Source of the DNA: an uncultured Clostridia bacterium
GTDB lineage: Bacteria > Bacillota > Clostridia > UBA1381
Assembly: GCA_944392335.1 (NCBI GenBank)
Contig: CALXWJ010000070.1
Span: 1 to 64,000, forward strand
Direction: 5' to 3'
Length of the DNA: 64,000 bases
The position numbers and the translations under genes are program-made. This document shows, in pieces, positions 28,987-38,466 of this stretch. The number at the start of each line of letters is the position of its first letter. Position 1 is the stretch's first letter. Under the pieces are notes generated by a model. The model had not been told where the DNA came from, did no database searches, and saw only the letters and a list, made by a program, of their open reading frames with translations.

Positions 28987-29217
28987 TCACCCAATTGCTG
29001 CCTTTTCTTTTTTCCTTGTATTATCCGCAGTTTTATCTCCCACATCTTTTATATGGTTTATCTGTATGGGAACATTATAAATGTCGCTGTAAGACTCCGA
29101 TTCTTCTATATTTGCCGGAGGAATTTGTATCAATCCGGTACACTCTGTTACCGATGCAACCGTATTTATTTCGTCCAATTTATCATATGCATGATCTGTT
29201 TTACTCTTTTTATCCAT
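28987..29217 (-). CDS. 76-residue conserved-looking hypothetical protein
   Basis: A small soluble acidic protein with a strong GGAGGT ribosome site seven bases before its ATG. The sequence (start MDKKSKTDHAYDKLDEI, later YSDIYNVPIQ) has normal coding composition and no transmembrane segment. I do not recognise a named family. It is tightly enclosed by two copies of the structured repeat, 17 bases from its stop and about 21 from its start, in direct orientation, as though repeat and gene moved or were duplicated together. Reading frames on the opposite strand here are shadows. Confidence 0.7.
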   Translation of the reverse strand: MDKKSKTDHAYDKLDEINTVASVTECTGLIQIPPANIEESESYSDIYNVPIQINHIKDVGDKTADNTRKKEKAAIG

Positions 29218-29237
29218 TATAAACCTCCATTTCTTTC

Positions 29238-29378
29238 AATAAGGCTTGTCCCGTCATTAAACGATGACAAAGCGCAGGCTGTGCTTTGCTGTAATCAGCG
29301 AGAGATTGTACTCTAACTGATTACAAATATGGAATCCGCCGTCGATTACGGCGGGGCACATATTGTTTGCAATTATAA
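29238..29378 (+). repeat. Structured intergenic repeat, copy B
   Basis: About 141 bases. It opens AATAAGGCTTGTCCCGTC and has an AGCGCA / TGTGCT hairpin, the TGTAATCA-type / TGATTACA pair and a CCGCCGTC / TTACGGCGG hairpin. It ends near TTTGCAATTATA. It lies just upstream of the small protein's ribosome site and downstream of the hydF terminator. Confidence 0.85.
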
Positions 29379-29454
29379 TTCAACCTAATTTATATTTTTA
29401 TTATATCCGTTAATTTTAAAAAAATTTATTTTTTATTTTACATATGACGGGTAC

Positions 29455-29504
29455 AATAAAAAAACATATTTTCAAAATATATAAATAAAAATTGAAAATA
29501 TGTT
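29455..29504 (-). terminator. Terminator of hydF
   Basis: Minus-strand arms AACATATTTTCAA and TTGAAAATATGTT, followed by seven T, located right after the hydF stop codon at 29515. Confidence 0.75.
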
Positions 29505-29514
29505 CTTTGTTTAT

Positions 29515-30714
29515 TTAAATTAAAGCATCGATTTCCGGGAACATTTTTACGCTTCTTTTTAATATTCCCTTCATATAAGCTATCATTATCCCGTAATTTG
29601 TTATAGGGGTATTATGATCCTTCGCCGTTCTTTGTCTGTATTTCATTTCTCTTTCATTCAGCATACAGCCGCCGCAGTGGATTATCATTTTATATTTGTC
29701 AAAATTTTCGGCAAACCCCAACCCCGACGTAAATTCAAAATTCAGATCATCGATACCGGTATATTCCTTTATCCATTTTGGAATTTTCACCGTTCCTATA
29801 TCATCACATTGCCGATGATGAGTGCATCCCTCCGATATTAAGATCGTATCTCCCGCTTTTAAGGTCTCTATTGCCCTCGCGCCTTCAACAACGGTTTTTA
29901 AACTACCCTTAAATCTTGCAAAAAGTATGGAAAAAGAAGTCAATTCAATATCGGTCGGCACTTCCTTATCTGCCAATTCAAATACCTGACTGTCACATAC
30001 AACAAGCTTTGGCTTTTTTTTCTGATTTTTAAGTGCTTCACGAAGTTCGGTTTCCTTAACAACGACCGCACATCCATCGGCGTCCAAAATATCTCTTAAG
30101 GTCTGTATCTGCGGCAGGATCATTCTGCCCTTGGGCGCTGCCGAATCTATGGGCGTGACCATGATAACAACGTCGTCTTTTTCGATCAGATCCCCCAATA
30201 TTTTTATATCGGGATCATCCTCTTGGGCAAATTCCGCGATTCTATCCTTCAGCTCTTTAATATTGATGTTGTCCTTTGCGCTTACACAAATCTCATTTTT
30301 TTTGTTTACGGGTACTTCATTCAGATCCGATTTATTATATACAATAATATAATCGATATTTTTTTCTTTAAAAATCGAGATCAGCTCTTCATCACATTGC
30401 TTTAACCCCTCCTGTGCGTCAACAACAAGGACGGCAATATCGGTTTTGTTTAAAATCTGCTTTGTTCTTTTTACTCTTAATTCACCCAGTTCCCCCTCAT
30501 CGTCGATTCCCGGAGTGTCAATAATGACCACCGGTCCTATCGGCAGGATTTCCATTGATTTTTGAACCGGATCTGTAGTTGTCCCGAGTACATCGGATAC
30601 AACAGACATTTCCTGGTTTGTCACAGCGTTGACCACACTCGACTTTCCGGCATTTCTTCTGCCGAAAAAGCCTATATGTACCCTGTTTGCCGATGGTGTA
30701 TCATTTAAACTCAT
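29515..30714 (-). CDS. hydF: [FeFe]-hydrogenase maturation GTPase HydF
   Basis: A 399-residue scaffold protein on which the di-iron subcluster of the [FeFe]-hydrogenase H-cluster is assembled before transfer to apo-hydrogenase. GTPase motifs are GRRNAGKSS (about 16-24), DTPG (about 61-64) and NKSD (about 131-134). The 4Fe-4S site is formed by EGCTHHR (about 300) and HCGGC (about 350), the HydF CxH...HCxxC pattern. The length is normal. AAAGGAAG lies seven bases before the ATG. HydE, HydG and hydrogenase genes are not in this window, so the maturation set is dispersed. It implies H2-evolving fermentation. Confidence 0.95.
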   Translation of the reverse strand: MSLNDTPSANRVHIGFFGRRNAGKSSVVNAVTNQEMSVVSDVLGTTTDPVQKSMEILPIGPVVIIDTPGIDDEGELGELRVKRTKQILNKTDIAVLVVDAQEGLKQCDEELISIFKEKNIDYIIVYNKSDLNEVPVNKKNEICVSAKDNINIKELKDRIAEFAQEDDPDIKILGDLIEKDDVVIMVTPIDSAAPKGRMILPQIQTLRDILDADGCAVVVKETELREALKNQKKKPKLVVCDSQVFELADKEVPTDIELTSFSILFARFKGSLKTVVEGARAIETLKAGDTILISEGCTHHRQCDDIGTVKIPKWIKEYTGIDDLNFEFTSGLGFAENFDKYKMIIHCGGCMLNEREMKYRQRTAKDHNTPITNYGIMIAYMKGILKRSVKMFPEIDALI

Positions 30715-30795
30715 TTTTATAGCTTCCTTTCCGAAATATAAAATATTGATTCTTCAAGCTTTTCGTCTTATGATCCGAAACGGCACATTTTAATA

Positions 30796-31992
30796 TTATA
30801 TTTCTTTTCTATTCTTTATTGTATATGTAAGATACATTGCCGCAATTATAAGAATGACCGGGAAAATGATAGAAAACAGCAGCCCCGCTTTCAGCTCCGA
30901 GCCATACAGCGTAAAATATGTAGATACCTTTGCAACGGTATAAGGCCCCAGACAGCAGCCCAGATCCCCGCTCATTGCAAGAAGACCAAATATTGCGGTA
31001 CCCCCAAAATTACAATATTTTGCGGCAAGACTCAATGTTCCCGGCCACATAATTGCCACTCCGAAGCCGCAAAGCCCGCAGCCTATCAATGCCAAGAACG
31101 GATTTTTGATCAATGACGCCATAAGATACCCGCATATACATATCAGTGCGCTTACCTTCATTGACTTTATCAACGGCAGCTTTTCCCCATATTTTCCATA
31201 AATGAGTCTGCCGATACCCATTAATAACGCGAACATACAAGGGCCTAACAGATCACCTGTGGTTTTTGATACCTTAAGACCTGTTTCCGCAAACAACGAC
31301 GCCCATTGTGACATTGCAATTTCCGACGCGCCGGCGCTCATCATAAGTACAACAAAGACCCAAAACAATTTTGTTTTAAATATTGTTCTAAAGGGCGTGA
31401 CCTCTTTGTCTGCTCCGAACGGTATGATAGGCACCTTTGTAAAAAGATAAATATTGGCAAGAGGGATCAATGCCCAAATAAAGCATAAATATCTCCAGTT
31501 ATCCAATCCGAAAATTTTAAAATACAATGTTGATGCTATTATTACAAACATACTGCCCCAGGAATAGAATGAGTGGAGCAGGCTCATGGACGACCGCTTT
31601 GCATCACTCGGCAAAGCCTCAATTGTCGGGCTTACCATTACTTCAAGCAAACCGCTCCCCACCGCATATATAAACACGGAAATTATCAGTCCCGTAAAGG
31701 GCGGCATGACGAACGGAAGTATCCCCATACTCGTCAGTCCCGCACATGAAGCTATCATTGCGAAAATAAGCGTCCTTCTGTATCCTATTCTATCAACGTA
31801 TTTTGCCCCCAAAAAATCCACAACAAGCTGAACGGCAAAATTTGTTGTGATAAGCAGAGAGATATGTTCAAGACTGATGTTTAGATCTCTGTTAAATACA
31901 ACAAATAAAAGCGATGCAAAATTATTAATGACAGCGCCTATTATATAACTTATATAACAGGCATATCTTGTATGTTTATATGTATATTTCAT
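30796..31992 (-). CDS. Major facilitator superfamily transporter
   Basis: About 398 residues. The start at MKYTYKHTRY is chosen because GGGAGGA lies just upstream; the longer frame to 32040 includes that site inside codons. Twelve hydrophobic segments can be traced, with the loop motif DRIGYRRTL between segments 2 and 3 typical of MFS carriers. It looks like the FucP/sugar-efflux-type branch, but I cannot name the substrate. It follows gyrB by 54 bases on the same strand, an unusual partner, and may be co-transcribed. Confidence 0.85.
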   Translation of the reverse strand: MKYTYKHTRYACYISYIIGAVINNFASLLFVVFNRDLNISLEHISLLITTNFAVQLVVDFLGAKYVDRIGYRRTLIFAMIASCAGLTSMGILPFVMPPFTGLIISVFIYAVGSGLLEVMVSPTIEALPSDAKRSSMSLLHSFYSWGSMFVIIASTLYFKIFGLDNWRYLCFIWALIPLANIYLFTKVPIIPFGADKEVTPFRTIFKTKLFWVFVVLMMSAGASEIAMSQWASLFAETGLKVSKTTGDLLGPCMFALLMGIGRLIYGKYGEKLPLIKSMKVSALICICGYLMASLIKNPFLALIGCGLCGFGVAIMWPGTLSLAAKYCNFGGTAIFGLLAMSGDLGCCLGPYTVAKVSTYFTLYGSELKAGLLFSIIFPVILIIAAMYLTYTIKNRKEI

Positions 31993-32046
31993 ATTGTCCT
32001 CCCAATCACATAAATTGTCCCGCATTTGACTGCGGGACAATTAATA

Positions 32047-33969
32047 TTATATATCCAAATTAGAAACATATTTTGCATGTTGTTCAATAAACTCACGTCT
32101 CGGCTCAACATTGTCGCCCATAAGAACGGTAAATGTCTCATCGGCCGCAATTGCATCCTCCAATTCGACTTTAAGCATCGTTCTTTTTTCAGGGTCCATA
32201 GTTGTTTCCCAAAGCTCCGGAGGATCCATTTCCCCGAGTCCCTTATAACGCTGTACCTTGCAGGACGGTCCCATTTCCGCGATCAATTTGTCCCGCTCTT
32301 CCTCCGTATACGCAAATCTTTCAACAAGATTTGCATTCTTTCCCTTAAATACCTTAAATAAAGGCGGCTGCGCAATGTATATGTTGCCGTTATCGATCAG
32401 CGGACGCATATATCTGAAAAAGAACGTCAAAAGTAAAGTCCTAATGTGTGAACCGTCAACATCGGCGTCTGCCATGATAATAACCTTACCGTATTTCAGC
32501 TTGGATAGGTCCATTTCATCACCTATACCCGCTCCGAGCGCATGGATGATGGGAAGCAGTTTTTCATTGGAATAAACTTTATCTATCCTGGATTTTTCAA
32601 CATTCAGCATTTTACCCCAAAGCGGGAGTATTGCCTGAAATTTTCTGTTTCTTCCCTGCTTTGCGGAGCCTCCCGCCGAATCTCCTTCAACAATATATAA
32701 TTCCGCATAATCGGCGCCCTCGTCGGTACACTTTGCAAGCTTTCCAAGCAGCGATGCATTTGTTGCAGCCGAATTTTTTCGGGTCGCCTCTCTTGCCTTT
32801 CGCGCCGCTTCTCTTGCACGGGATGCGGTCAGCGTTTTTTCTATTATGACCCTTGCAACTCTCGGATTTTCTTCCAAAAATGCCGAAAACTTATCGTTTA
32901 TCGCGTTTTCAACAAGAGTCCTTGCCTCGGAATTTCCGAGCTTTGTTTTGGTTTGTCCTTCAAACTGGGCTTCCGCAAGCTTTACGCTTATTATCGCGGT
33001 AAGCCCTTCTCTTGTGTCTTCTCCCGAAAGGTTCTGATCCTTTTCCTTTAAAAGATTCGTCTTTCTTGCATAATCGTTTAAAACTCTTGTAAGTCCCGAT
33101 TTAAATCCGGTTTCATGAGTACCTCCGTCACCGGTATGGATATCATTTGCAAAGCTCATGATAACTTCATTATAAGAATCGGTATATTGCATTGCAAGCT
33201 CGAGCATCATATCGTTTTTTTGCGTTTCGATATAAATGATCTCATCGTGGATGGGCTCTTTGTTCCTGTTAAGATATTTTACAAACTCTTTTATGCCGCC
33301 CTCTGCATATAATTCCACCGTACGGTTAGGTTCAACCCTTTTATCGGTGAATATAATCCTTACACCCTTATTTAAAAATGATTGTTCCCTCAGTCTCTTT
33401 AAAAGGGTATCATAATCAAATTCCAAAACTTCAAATATTTCAGAATCCGGCTTGAATGTGATCTTTGTTCCGGTTTTATCTGAATTTCCTATTACCTTCA
33501 ATTCACATGTGGGTTTGCCTCTTTCATAGCTTTGATAGTAAATATGCTCGCCGTCTGCCACCTCGACCTCCAGTCTTTCCGAAAGAGCATTAACGACTGA
33601 GGAGCCGACCCCATGCAATCCTCCCGAAACCTTATATCCGCCGCCGCCGAATTTTCCTCCGGCATGAAGCATTGTTAAAACAACTTCAACCGTAGGTATT
33701 CCCTGCTGAGGATGGATACCTACCGGAATACCCCTGCCGTTATCGGTTACCGTTACCGAATTATCGGGATTGATGTCAACCATGATTTTGTCACAGCATC
33801 CCGCAAGAGCTTCATCTATTGAATTGTCCACAATTTCATAAACCAAATGATGCAGACCCGGTGATGAAGTAGAGCCTATATACATGCCGGGACGTTTCCT
33901 TACCGCGTCCAATCCCTCTAACACCTGAATTTGGCTCTCATCATATTTGGTTTCAATTTTTTCTTCCAT
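32047..33969 (-). CDS. gyrB: DNA gyrase subunit B
   Basis: A 640-residue ATPase subunit of gyrase. The start at [10 protein letters not shown] is supported by GGAGGA eight bases upstream; the frame to 34008 is only open upstream sequence. Motifs are [19 protein letters not shown] and [10 protein letters not shown] (ATPase). The TOPRIM domain has [15 protein letters not shown] and DADVDGSHI, followed by [10 protein letters not shown]. Length and motifs are complete. It lies directly downstream of remB, the conserved Bacillota order, though recF is not adjacent here. Confidence 0.97.
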   Translation of the reverse strand: MEEKIETKYDESQIQVLEGLDAVRKRPGMYIGSTSSPGLHHLVYEIVDNSIDEALAGCCDKIMVDINPDNSVTVTDNGRGIPVGIHPQQGIPTVEVVLTMLHAGGKFGGGGYKVSGGLHGVGSSVVNALSERLEVEVADGEHIYYQSYERGKPTCELKVIGNSDKTGTKITFKPDSEIFEVLEFDYDTLLKRLREQSFLNKGVRIIFTDKRVEPNRTVELYAEGGIKEFVKYLNRNKEPIHDEIIYIETQKNDMMLELAMQYTDSYNEVIMSFANDIHTGDGGTHETGFKSGLTRVLNDYARKTNLLKEKDQNLSGEDTREGLTAIISVKLAEAQFEGQTKTKLGNSEARTLVENAINDKFSAFLEENPRVARVIIEKTLTASRAREAARKAREATRKNSAATNASLLGKLAKCTDEGADYAELYIVEGDSAGGSAKQGRNRKFQAILPLWGKMLNVEKSRIDKVYSNEKLLPIIHALGAGIGDEMDLSKLKYGKVIIMADADVDGSHIRTLLLTFFFRYMRPLIDNGNIYIAQPPLFKVFKGKNANLVERFAYTEEERDKLIAEMGPSCKVQRYKGLGEMDPPELWETTMDPEKRTMLKVELEDAIAADETFTVLMGDNVEPRREFIEQHAKYVSNLDI

Positions 33970-34032
33970 CGATTTAGTCCTCCATTCTGCCGCCGGACGG
34001 CAGCACAAATAACATCGGCAAAATAATAATCA

Positions 34033-34095
34033 AATAAGGGCTCGTCCCGTTATTCAGCGATAACAAGAGAGAGGGACATCTTGCCCATAGTTATA
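34033..34095 (+). repeat. Structured repeat, internally deleted copy C
   Basis: Only about 63 bases. The 5' end (AATAAGGGCTCGTCCCG) is joined almost directly to the 3' end (GGGACATCTTGCCCATAG then TTATA), losing roughly 80 internal bases with both long hairpins. The outer stem is kept. It lies between remB and gyrB, within their presumed transcript. Confidence 0.75.
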
Positions 34096-34105
34096 TATTA
34101 TTTAC

Positions 34106-34369
34106 TTACATTATCGTTTTCTTATTCCCGGAGCGTTTATATATTGTTTGAGAAGAAACAGAAGAAATATACACTTGTGTGTTTCCGTCAAAATTTGTTA
34201 TTACATAAGACTTCGGCAAGTCATCGCATATATTTATAACACTGCCGGATTTTTGTGCTTCGGTCAAAAAATTACGGCTCATTTTTGAAATCGTTGTATT
34301 ATCCATATCAAAAACAGCTATAATATCCTCCGATCTGACCACAACATCACTGCCTATATGTAAAAACAT
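34106..34369 (-). CDS. remB: Extracellular-matrix regulator RemB (DUF370 family)
   Basis: An 87-residue small DNA-binding-type protein of the RemA/RemB (DUF370, YaaB) family. It starts at MFLHIGSDVV with GAGG upstream; the frame to 34384 has no site. The pattern MFLHIGSDVVVRSEDIIAVF and the later SYVITNFDGNTQVYISSVS match YaaB-type proteins. In Bacillus the gene lies beside recF and gyrB and helps control biofilm matrix genes. Here it keeps the gyrB neighbour, which supports the name. Its own promoter is at 34440-34468. Confidence 0.85.
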   Translation of the reverse strand: MFLHIGSDVVVRSEDIIAVFDMDNTTISKMSRNFLTEAQKSGSVINICDDLPKSYVITNFDGNTQVYISSVSSQTIYKRSGNKKTIM

Positions 34370-34439
34370 ACAAACCGCCCTCACTTAATTAAATTTATGC
34401 TATGTATATTAGAAATACTTTAATTTCCATATCATATAT

Positions 34440-34468
34440 ATTATACACTATTTTTTCATAAAAATCAA
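34440..34468 (-). promoter_or_regulatory. Promoter of remB-gyrB
   Basis: Minus-strand TTGATT (34468-34463), a 17-base spacer and TATAAT (34445-34440), about 70 bases before remB. Given the short spacing, it should also drive gyrB. Confidence 0.68.
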
Positions 34469-34509
34469 TAAAAACAACACTTTATTTTTAATATTCTGAA
34501 TTGGAATTT

Positions 34510-34551
34510 AAAAAATCCGCAAGGTCTGCCTGATAATCCCCGTCGGATTTT
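34510..34551 (-). terminator. Terminator of mntP
   Basis: Minus-strand arms AAAATCCG and CGGATTTTTT around a loop of about 24 bases, placed between mntP and the remB promoter. Confidence 0.6.
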
Positions 34552-34633
34552 ATCATTATAACATGATAACCTATTTTTATAGAATTTTTGTGCCGTCATA
34601 TATATTTTGGAAAAAATATTTCCGACTTACAGT

Positions 34634-35206
34634 TCACGAGAACAAATGCTCGATCAAAATTTTTATACCAATACCCATAAGTACTATACCGCCTATAATT
34701 TCCGATTTGTTTCCAAACAAATTCCCGAATTTATTTCCTATATACAAGCCTGCAAAAGAGAAGATAAATGCAACAATGCCCACAACCGAGGCGGAAAACA
34801 TGATCCCTATATTCATGGCCGCAAAGGATACCCCAACCGCCAGGGCGTCTATGCTTGTCGCGATCGCGAGAACGGTAAGGACCTTATTATCCAGCGGATT
34901 TTCCTCTTTTTTTCCCTCCTCTTTTCCTTTATTTTCAAACAATGCCTCAAAAAACATTTTCCCTCCGATTATAATTAAAAGGAAAAAAGCGACCCAATGG
35001 TCTATTTTGCTTATATAGCTTGCAAAAGCCGAACCGAGTAAATATCCTATAAATAACATTCCGAATTGAAATATACCAAAAAACAATGCGATCTTTAATG
35101 CATTGACCGCTCTGACCTTTTTTATAACGATCCCATCGGTAACGGCGACCGAAAAGGCGTCCATTGCCAGTCCGACGGCAACAAACAACAATGTAACAAA
35201 ATCCAT
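34634..35206 (-). CDS. mntP: Manganese efflux pump MntP
   Basis: A 190-residue membrane protein with six hydrophobic segments exporting Mn2+. The start at MDFVTLLFVA has AAGGAG seven bases upstream; the frame could begin two codons earlier. The duplicated acidic motifs of the family, AVGLAMDAFSVAV and IATSIDALAVGVS, are both present, and GIGIKILIEHL closes it as usual. It is 50 bases after gpsA on the same strand and is probably the last gene of the der-plsY-gpsA transcript. No manganese riboswitch leader is seen in the 50-base gap. Confidence 0.92.
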   Translation of the reverse strand: MDFVTLLFVAVGLAMDAFSVAVTDGIVIKKVRAVNALKIALFFGIFQFGMLFIGYLLGSAFASYISKIDHWVAFFLLIIIGGKMFFEALFENKGKEEGKKEENPLDNKVLTVLAIATSIDALAVGVSFAAMNIGIMFSASVVGIVAFIFSFAGLYIGNKFGNLFGNKSEIIGGIVLMGIGIKILIEHLFS

Positions 35207-35255
35207 GGCCATACTCCTTATTTTTGAAAAATTCTTAAAATAATCACATCTTGGG

Positions 35256-36248
35256 TTATAAATGCTCCGACGTCTTATCGCGCGTCATAAGATCGATGAC
35301 CGCGTCTTTTGCATTTTTATTTTTAAATAAAATCTGATAAGCTTCGTTTACTATCGGCATGGAAACATTGTATTTTTCTGCAAGCTCATATGCCGCTCTT
35401 GCGGTATAAACGCCCTCCACGACCATATGGACCTCTTTCATGGCTTCATCCAATTTCATACCTTTTCCCAGCAATATGCCGCATCTGCGATTACGCGAAT
35501 GCATACTTGTGCATGTAACAATCAAATCTCCTATACCGGAAAGCCCCGCGAAGGTTTCGGCCTTAGCTCCCATAGCTATACCCACTCTTTTGATCTCGGC
35601 AATGCCTCTTGTCATAAGGGCTGCTTTCGTATTATCACCGAATCCCAATCCGTCACTAATTCCGGCACAAAGCGCAATAACATTTTTCAACGCTCCGCCC
35701 AGTTCGACGCCTATCGGATCATCACAAAGGTATACTCTGAACGTTTTATCCATAAATACGTCCTGAATAAATTCCGCCACACCTTCGTATTCGGAGGCCG
35801 CGACATTTGTTGTCGGCAGCCCTAATCCTACTTCCTCCGCGTGCGACGGCCCGCTCATTACCGCGATCCTTGCCTGCGGGATTTCTTCTTTGTATACCTG
35901 CGACAATCGTAATAATGTATCGTTTTCCAAGCCTTTTGAAAGATTTACCATTATTTGGTTTTCCTTTATCAACGGGGCTAATTTTTTTGCCGTTTCTCTT
36001 GTCGCGAAACTCGGAACAACCGTTACCACCAAGTCGGCGTCCTTTACCGCTTCACTTAAATCGTTTGTGCATTTAATATTATCAGACAGACGCACCCCTT
36101 TTAGCAGTTCCTTATTTTCTCTTTCCTTTTGTAACCGTTCTGCTTCTTCGGACAAAAAACACCAAAGCGTGATATCATATCCTTTTTTCCCTAAAAGTGA
36201 GGATATGGCAGTACCGAAACTGCCTGCACCTATGACTCCGATCTTCAT
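35256..36248 (-). CDS. gpsA: Glycerol-3-phosphate dehydrogenase [NAD(P)+]
   Basis: A 330-residue cytoplasmic enzyme making sn-glycerol-3-phosphate from dihydroxyacetone phosphate for phospholipids. It has the nucleotide-binding GAGSFGTAISSLLG (about 7-20), MSGPSHAEE (about 135-143), catalytic Lys in GALKNVIAL (about 190) and GLSGIGDLIVTC (about 245). AAGGAG lies eight bases before the ATG. It lies between plsY and mntP, and the plsY pairing fits one lipid-synthesis route. Confidence 0.96.
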   Translation of the reverse strand: MKIGVIGAGSFGTAISSLLGKKGYDITLWCFLSEEAERLQKERENKELLKGVRLSDNIKCTNDLSEAVKDADLVVTVVPSFATRETAKKLAPLIKENQIMVNLSKGLENDTLLRLSQVYKEEIPQARIAVMSGPSHAEEVGLGLPTTNVAASEYEGVAEFIQDVFMDKTFRVYLCDDPIGVELGGALKNVIALCAGISDGLGFGDNTKAALMTRGIAEIKRVGIAMGAKAETFAGLSGIGDLIVTCTSMHSRNRRCGILLGKGMKLDEAMKEVHMVVEGVYTARAAYELAEKYNVSMPIVNEAYQILFKNKNAKDAVIDLMTRDKTSEHL

Positions 36249-36356
36249 ATTGCCAACTCCTTTATATCATGAATTTGCTACGTCTTTGTATCTGCGGTTT
36301 AAAATACAGTATTTTAATATTACTTAGGCATCATATTTTACGATTTTGATATTCCG

Positions 36357-37007
36357 TTAACCCTTTTTGCCAAATAGCTTATTTTCGGTACCGTCCAAAA
36401 GCCTTTTTATATTGGTATGATGCTTTGCTATTATCAATACACCCAAAAGCAGAGCAGAGATAAGATATACCACGTTAAATTCACCGCTGCCTGCCATAAA
36501 AGCAGCTGCAACACATGGATAAATAACGGCGGCTGCAACAGAACCAAGTGAAACATATCTTGTAACAACCATAATCAAAAGCGCCGCAGCCAACACTATC
36601 AACGCTACTTTATAATCAAGCATAAGAACAGCGCCAAGCCCTGTGGCAACTCCCTTTCCGCCCTTAAATCCGAAATATATCGGGAAATCATGTCCGAGTA
36701 CAACAAATATTGAAGCTATATATTTAATATTCCCTGATAAAAATGATCCTGTCATATATTTCATGGTAAAATAGTCAACGGCTATGCCTATGAGAACAGC
36801 CGCGACGCCTTTTAACACGTCGATTAAAAGCGTAAATACTGCCGCTTTTTTACCGTAGATCCTGAGCATATTTGTTGTTCCGGCATTTTTGGAGCCTTTT
36901 GTTCTTATATCATTTCCGTCAACCGTCCTTGATATCAGGATGGCACCCGATACACTCCCTATCAGATACGCGATTATTGCCGTAAGCACCGCAATAATAT
37001 ATAACAT
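36357..37007 (-). CDS. plsY: Glycerol-3-phosphate acyltransferase PlsY
   Basis: A 216-residue membrane enzyme transferring acyl groups from acyl-phosphate to glycerol-3-phosphate, the first step of phospholipid synthesis. Family motifs are YLIGSVSGAILISR (about 15-28), SKNAGTTNMLRIYGKKA (about 39-55) and the GHDFPIYFGFKGGKGVATG stretch (about 105-123). Five or more hydrophobic segments are visible. AAAGGA lies ten bases before the ATG. It stands between der and gpsA. Confidence 0.96.
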   Translation of the reverse strand: MLYIIAVLTAIIAYLIGSVSGAILISRTVDGNDIRTKGSKNAGTTNMLRIYGKKAAVFTLLIDVLKGVAAVLIGIAVDYFTMKYMTGSFLSGNIKYIASIFVVLGHDFPIYFGFKGGKGVATGLGAVLMLDYKVALIVLAAALLIMVVTRYVSLGSVAAAVIYPCVAAAFMAGSGEFNVVYLISALLLGVLIIAKHHTNIKRLLDGTENKLFGKKG

Positions 37008-37055
37008 AATACATCAATCCTTTCAATTTGAATAAACCGCTGTTTTATATAAGGC

Positions 37056-38387
37056 TTAGTTTGTATCCTTTTTCCCTTTTTCTCTTACTATGAATTTTAC
37101 CGGCGTTCCACTAAACCCGAATGTAGCCCGCAGCTGATTTTCAATATATCTTAAATAAGAATAGTGAAACAAGTCAGCCGAATTACAAAAAAGTATAAAT
37201 GTGGGCGGAGCCGTCGATACCTGAGTTCCGTAATAAATCTTCAGTCTTTTTCCCTTATCTGAGGGCGGCTGCTGTTTTGCCATTGCTTCATTCAGCATAT
37301 CATTTAACATACCTGTTGTAATTCTGCGTTTATGCTGCCCGTTAACCGCTTTTACCTCATCTAACAATTTATCTATTCTCTGACCTGTTTTTGCGGATAT
37401 GAAAATAATCGATGCATATGACATATATGCGAACTCTTCCCTCAGCCTGTCTGTAAATTCCTTCATGGTCTTATCGTTTTTATTTTCAACGGCGTCCCAT
37501 TTATTAACTGCAAGAATACAGGCTTTGCCCTGCTCATGCGCGTACCCCGCGATCTTGGTATCCTGTTCGGTTATCCCCTCGTTTGCATCGATCATTATAA
37601 TGCAGACATCGCTTCTGTCAACGGCCGCCAATGAACGTATTACACTGTATCTTTCCACAGCTTCATCGATTTTCCCTCTTTTTCTCATTCCCGCGGTATC
37701 AATAAACAAAAATTTATCCTCGCCCCGAACAAACTTTGAATCTATCGCATCTCTTGTTGTTCCTGCAATATCGGATACTATCAATCTGTTTTCGCCCAAT
37801 ATTTTATTTATTAAGGACGATTTTCCGGCATTGGGGCGTCCTATAACCGCAACCTTGATTGAATCGTCCTCTTGTGTTGTGTCGGCGTCCTCGGGAAACA
37901 TTTTTGTCACTTCATCCAGCAGATCTCCAACTCCCAAACCATGGGTTGAGCTGATCGCAATTGGGTCTCCCAGACCAAGATTGTAAAATTCATAAAATTC
38001 AAAAGGAGGGTCTCCAATATTATCTACCTTGTTTACCGCAAGCACAATTTTTTTCTTTGCCTTTAAAAGCATCGACGCGACATCCATATCATTTGCCGTT
38101 ACACCGTCACGGACATTTACCATAAATATTACAACGTCCGCCGTTTCAATTGCTAAATTTGCCTGCATTCTCATCTGAGATAATATTTCATCCTTGCTCG
38201 CCGGTTCTATCCCACCGGTGTCGATCAGCGTGAAATGTTTGTCAAGCCATACAGCCTCGGCATAAATCCTGTCACGCGTAACACCGGGGACGTCCTCCAC
38301 TATACTGATCCTCTGTCCCGCTATTTTATTAAATAACGTGGATTTACCCACATTAGGCCTTCCTACGATAGCAACTGTTGGTTTCAT
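37056..38387 (-). CDS. der: Ribosome-assembly GTPase Der
   Basis: A 443-residue protein with two tandem GTPase domains, acting in 50S maturation. First domain: GRPNVGKST and DTGG, NKVD. Second domain: GRPNAGKSS, DTAG, NKWD at about 300. A KH-like C-terminal domain with YYGTQVSTAPPTF follows. The start at MKPTVAIVGR is preferred; the six-residue longer frame contains the AAAGGG ribosome site itself. It follows the DUF512 radical-SAM gene, a common clostridial pairing. Confidence 0.95.
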   Translation of the reverse strand: MKPTVAIVGRPNVGKSTLFNKIAGQRISIVEDVPGVTRDRIYAEAVWLDKHFTLIDTGGIEPASKDEILSQMRMQANLAIETADVVIFMVNVRDGVTANDMDVASMLLKAKKKIVLAVNKVDNIGDPPFEFYEFYNLGLGDPIAISSTHGLGVGDLLDEVTKMFPEDADTTQEDDSIKVAVIGRPNAGKSSLINKILGENRLIVSDIAGTTRDAIDSKFVRGEDKFLFIDTAGMRKRGKIDEAVERYSVIRSLAAVDRSDVCIIMIDANEGITEQDTKIAGYAHEQGKACILAVNKWDAVENKNDKTMKEFTDRLREEFAYMSYASIIFISAKTGQRIDKLLDEVKAVNGQHKRRITTGMLNDMLNEAMAKQQPPSDKGKRLKIYYGTQVSTAPPTFILFCNSADLFHYSYLRYIENQLRATFGFSGTPVKFIVREKGKKDTN

Positions 38388-38466
38388 TTTCTTTTTCCCT
38401 TTCATCTGTTATTTTGGCATACTCAGCCGCTTGATAAAGCCTGATAAACTGTATGCCGTTTTTAAT

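Noticed and set aside
28954-29316. A 120-residue plus-strand frame across the small-protein region
   Set aside because: It is antisense to the 76-residue gene with the strong ribosome site and runs into repeat copy B.
28831-29378. CRISPR array
   Set aside because: Repeat copies are about 140 bases, enclose a gene and lack regular short spacers.
35207-35255. Manganese (yybP-ykoY) riboswitch before mntP
   Set aside because: The 49-base gap is too short for the known fold and no conserved core bases are seen.
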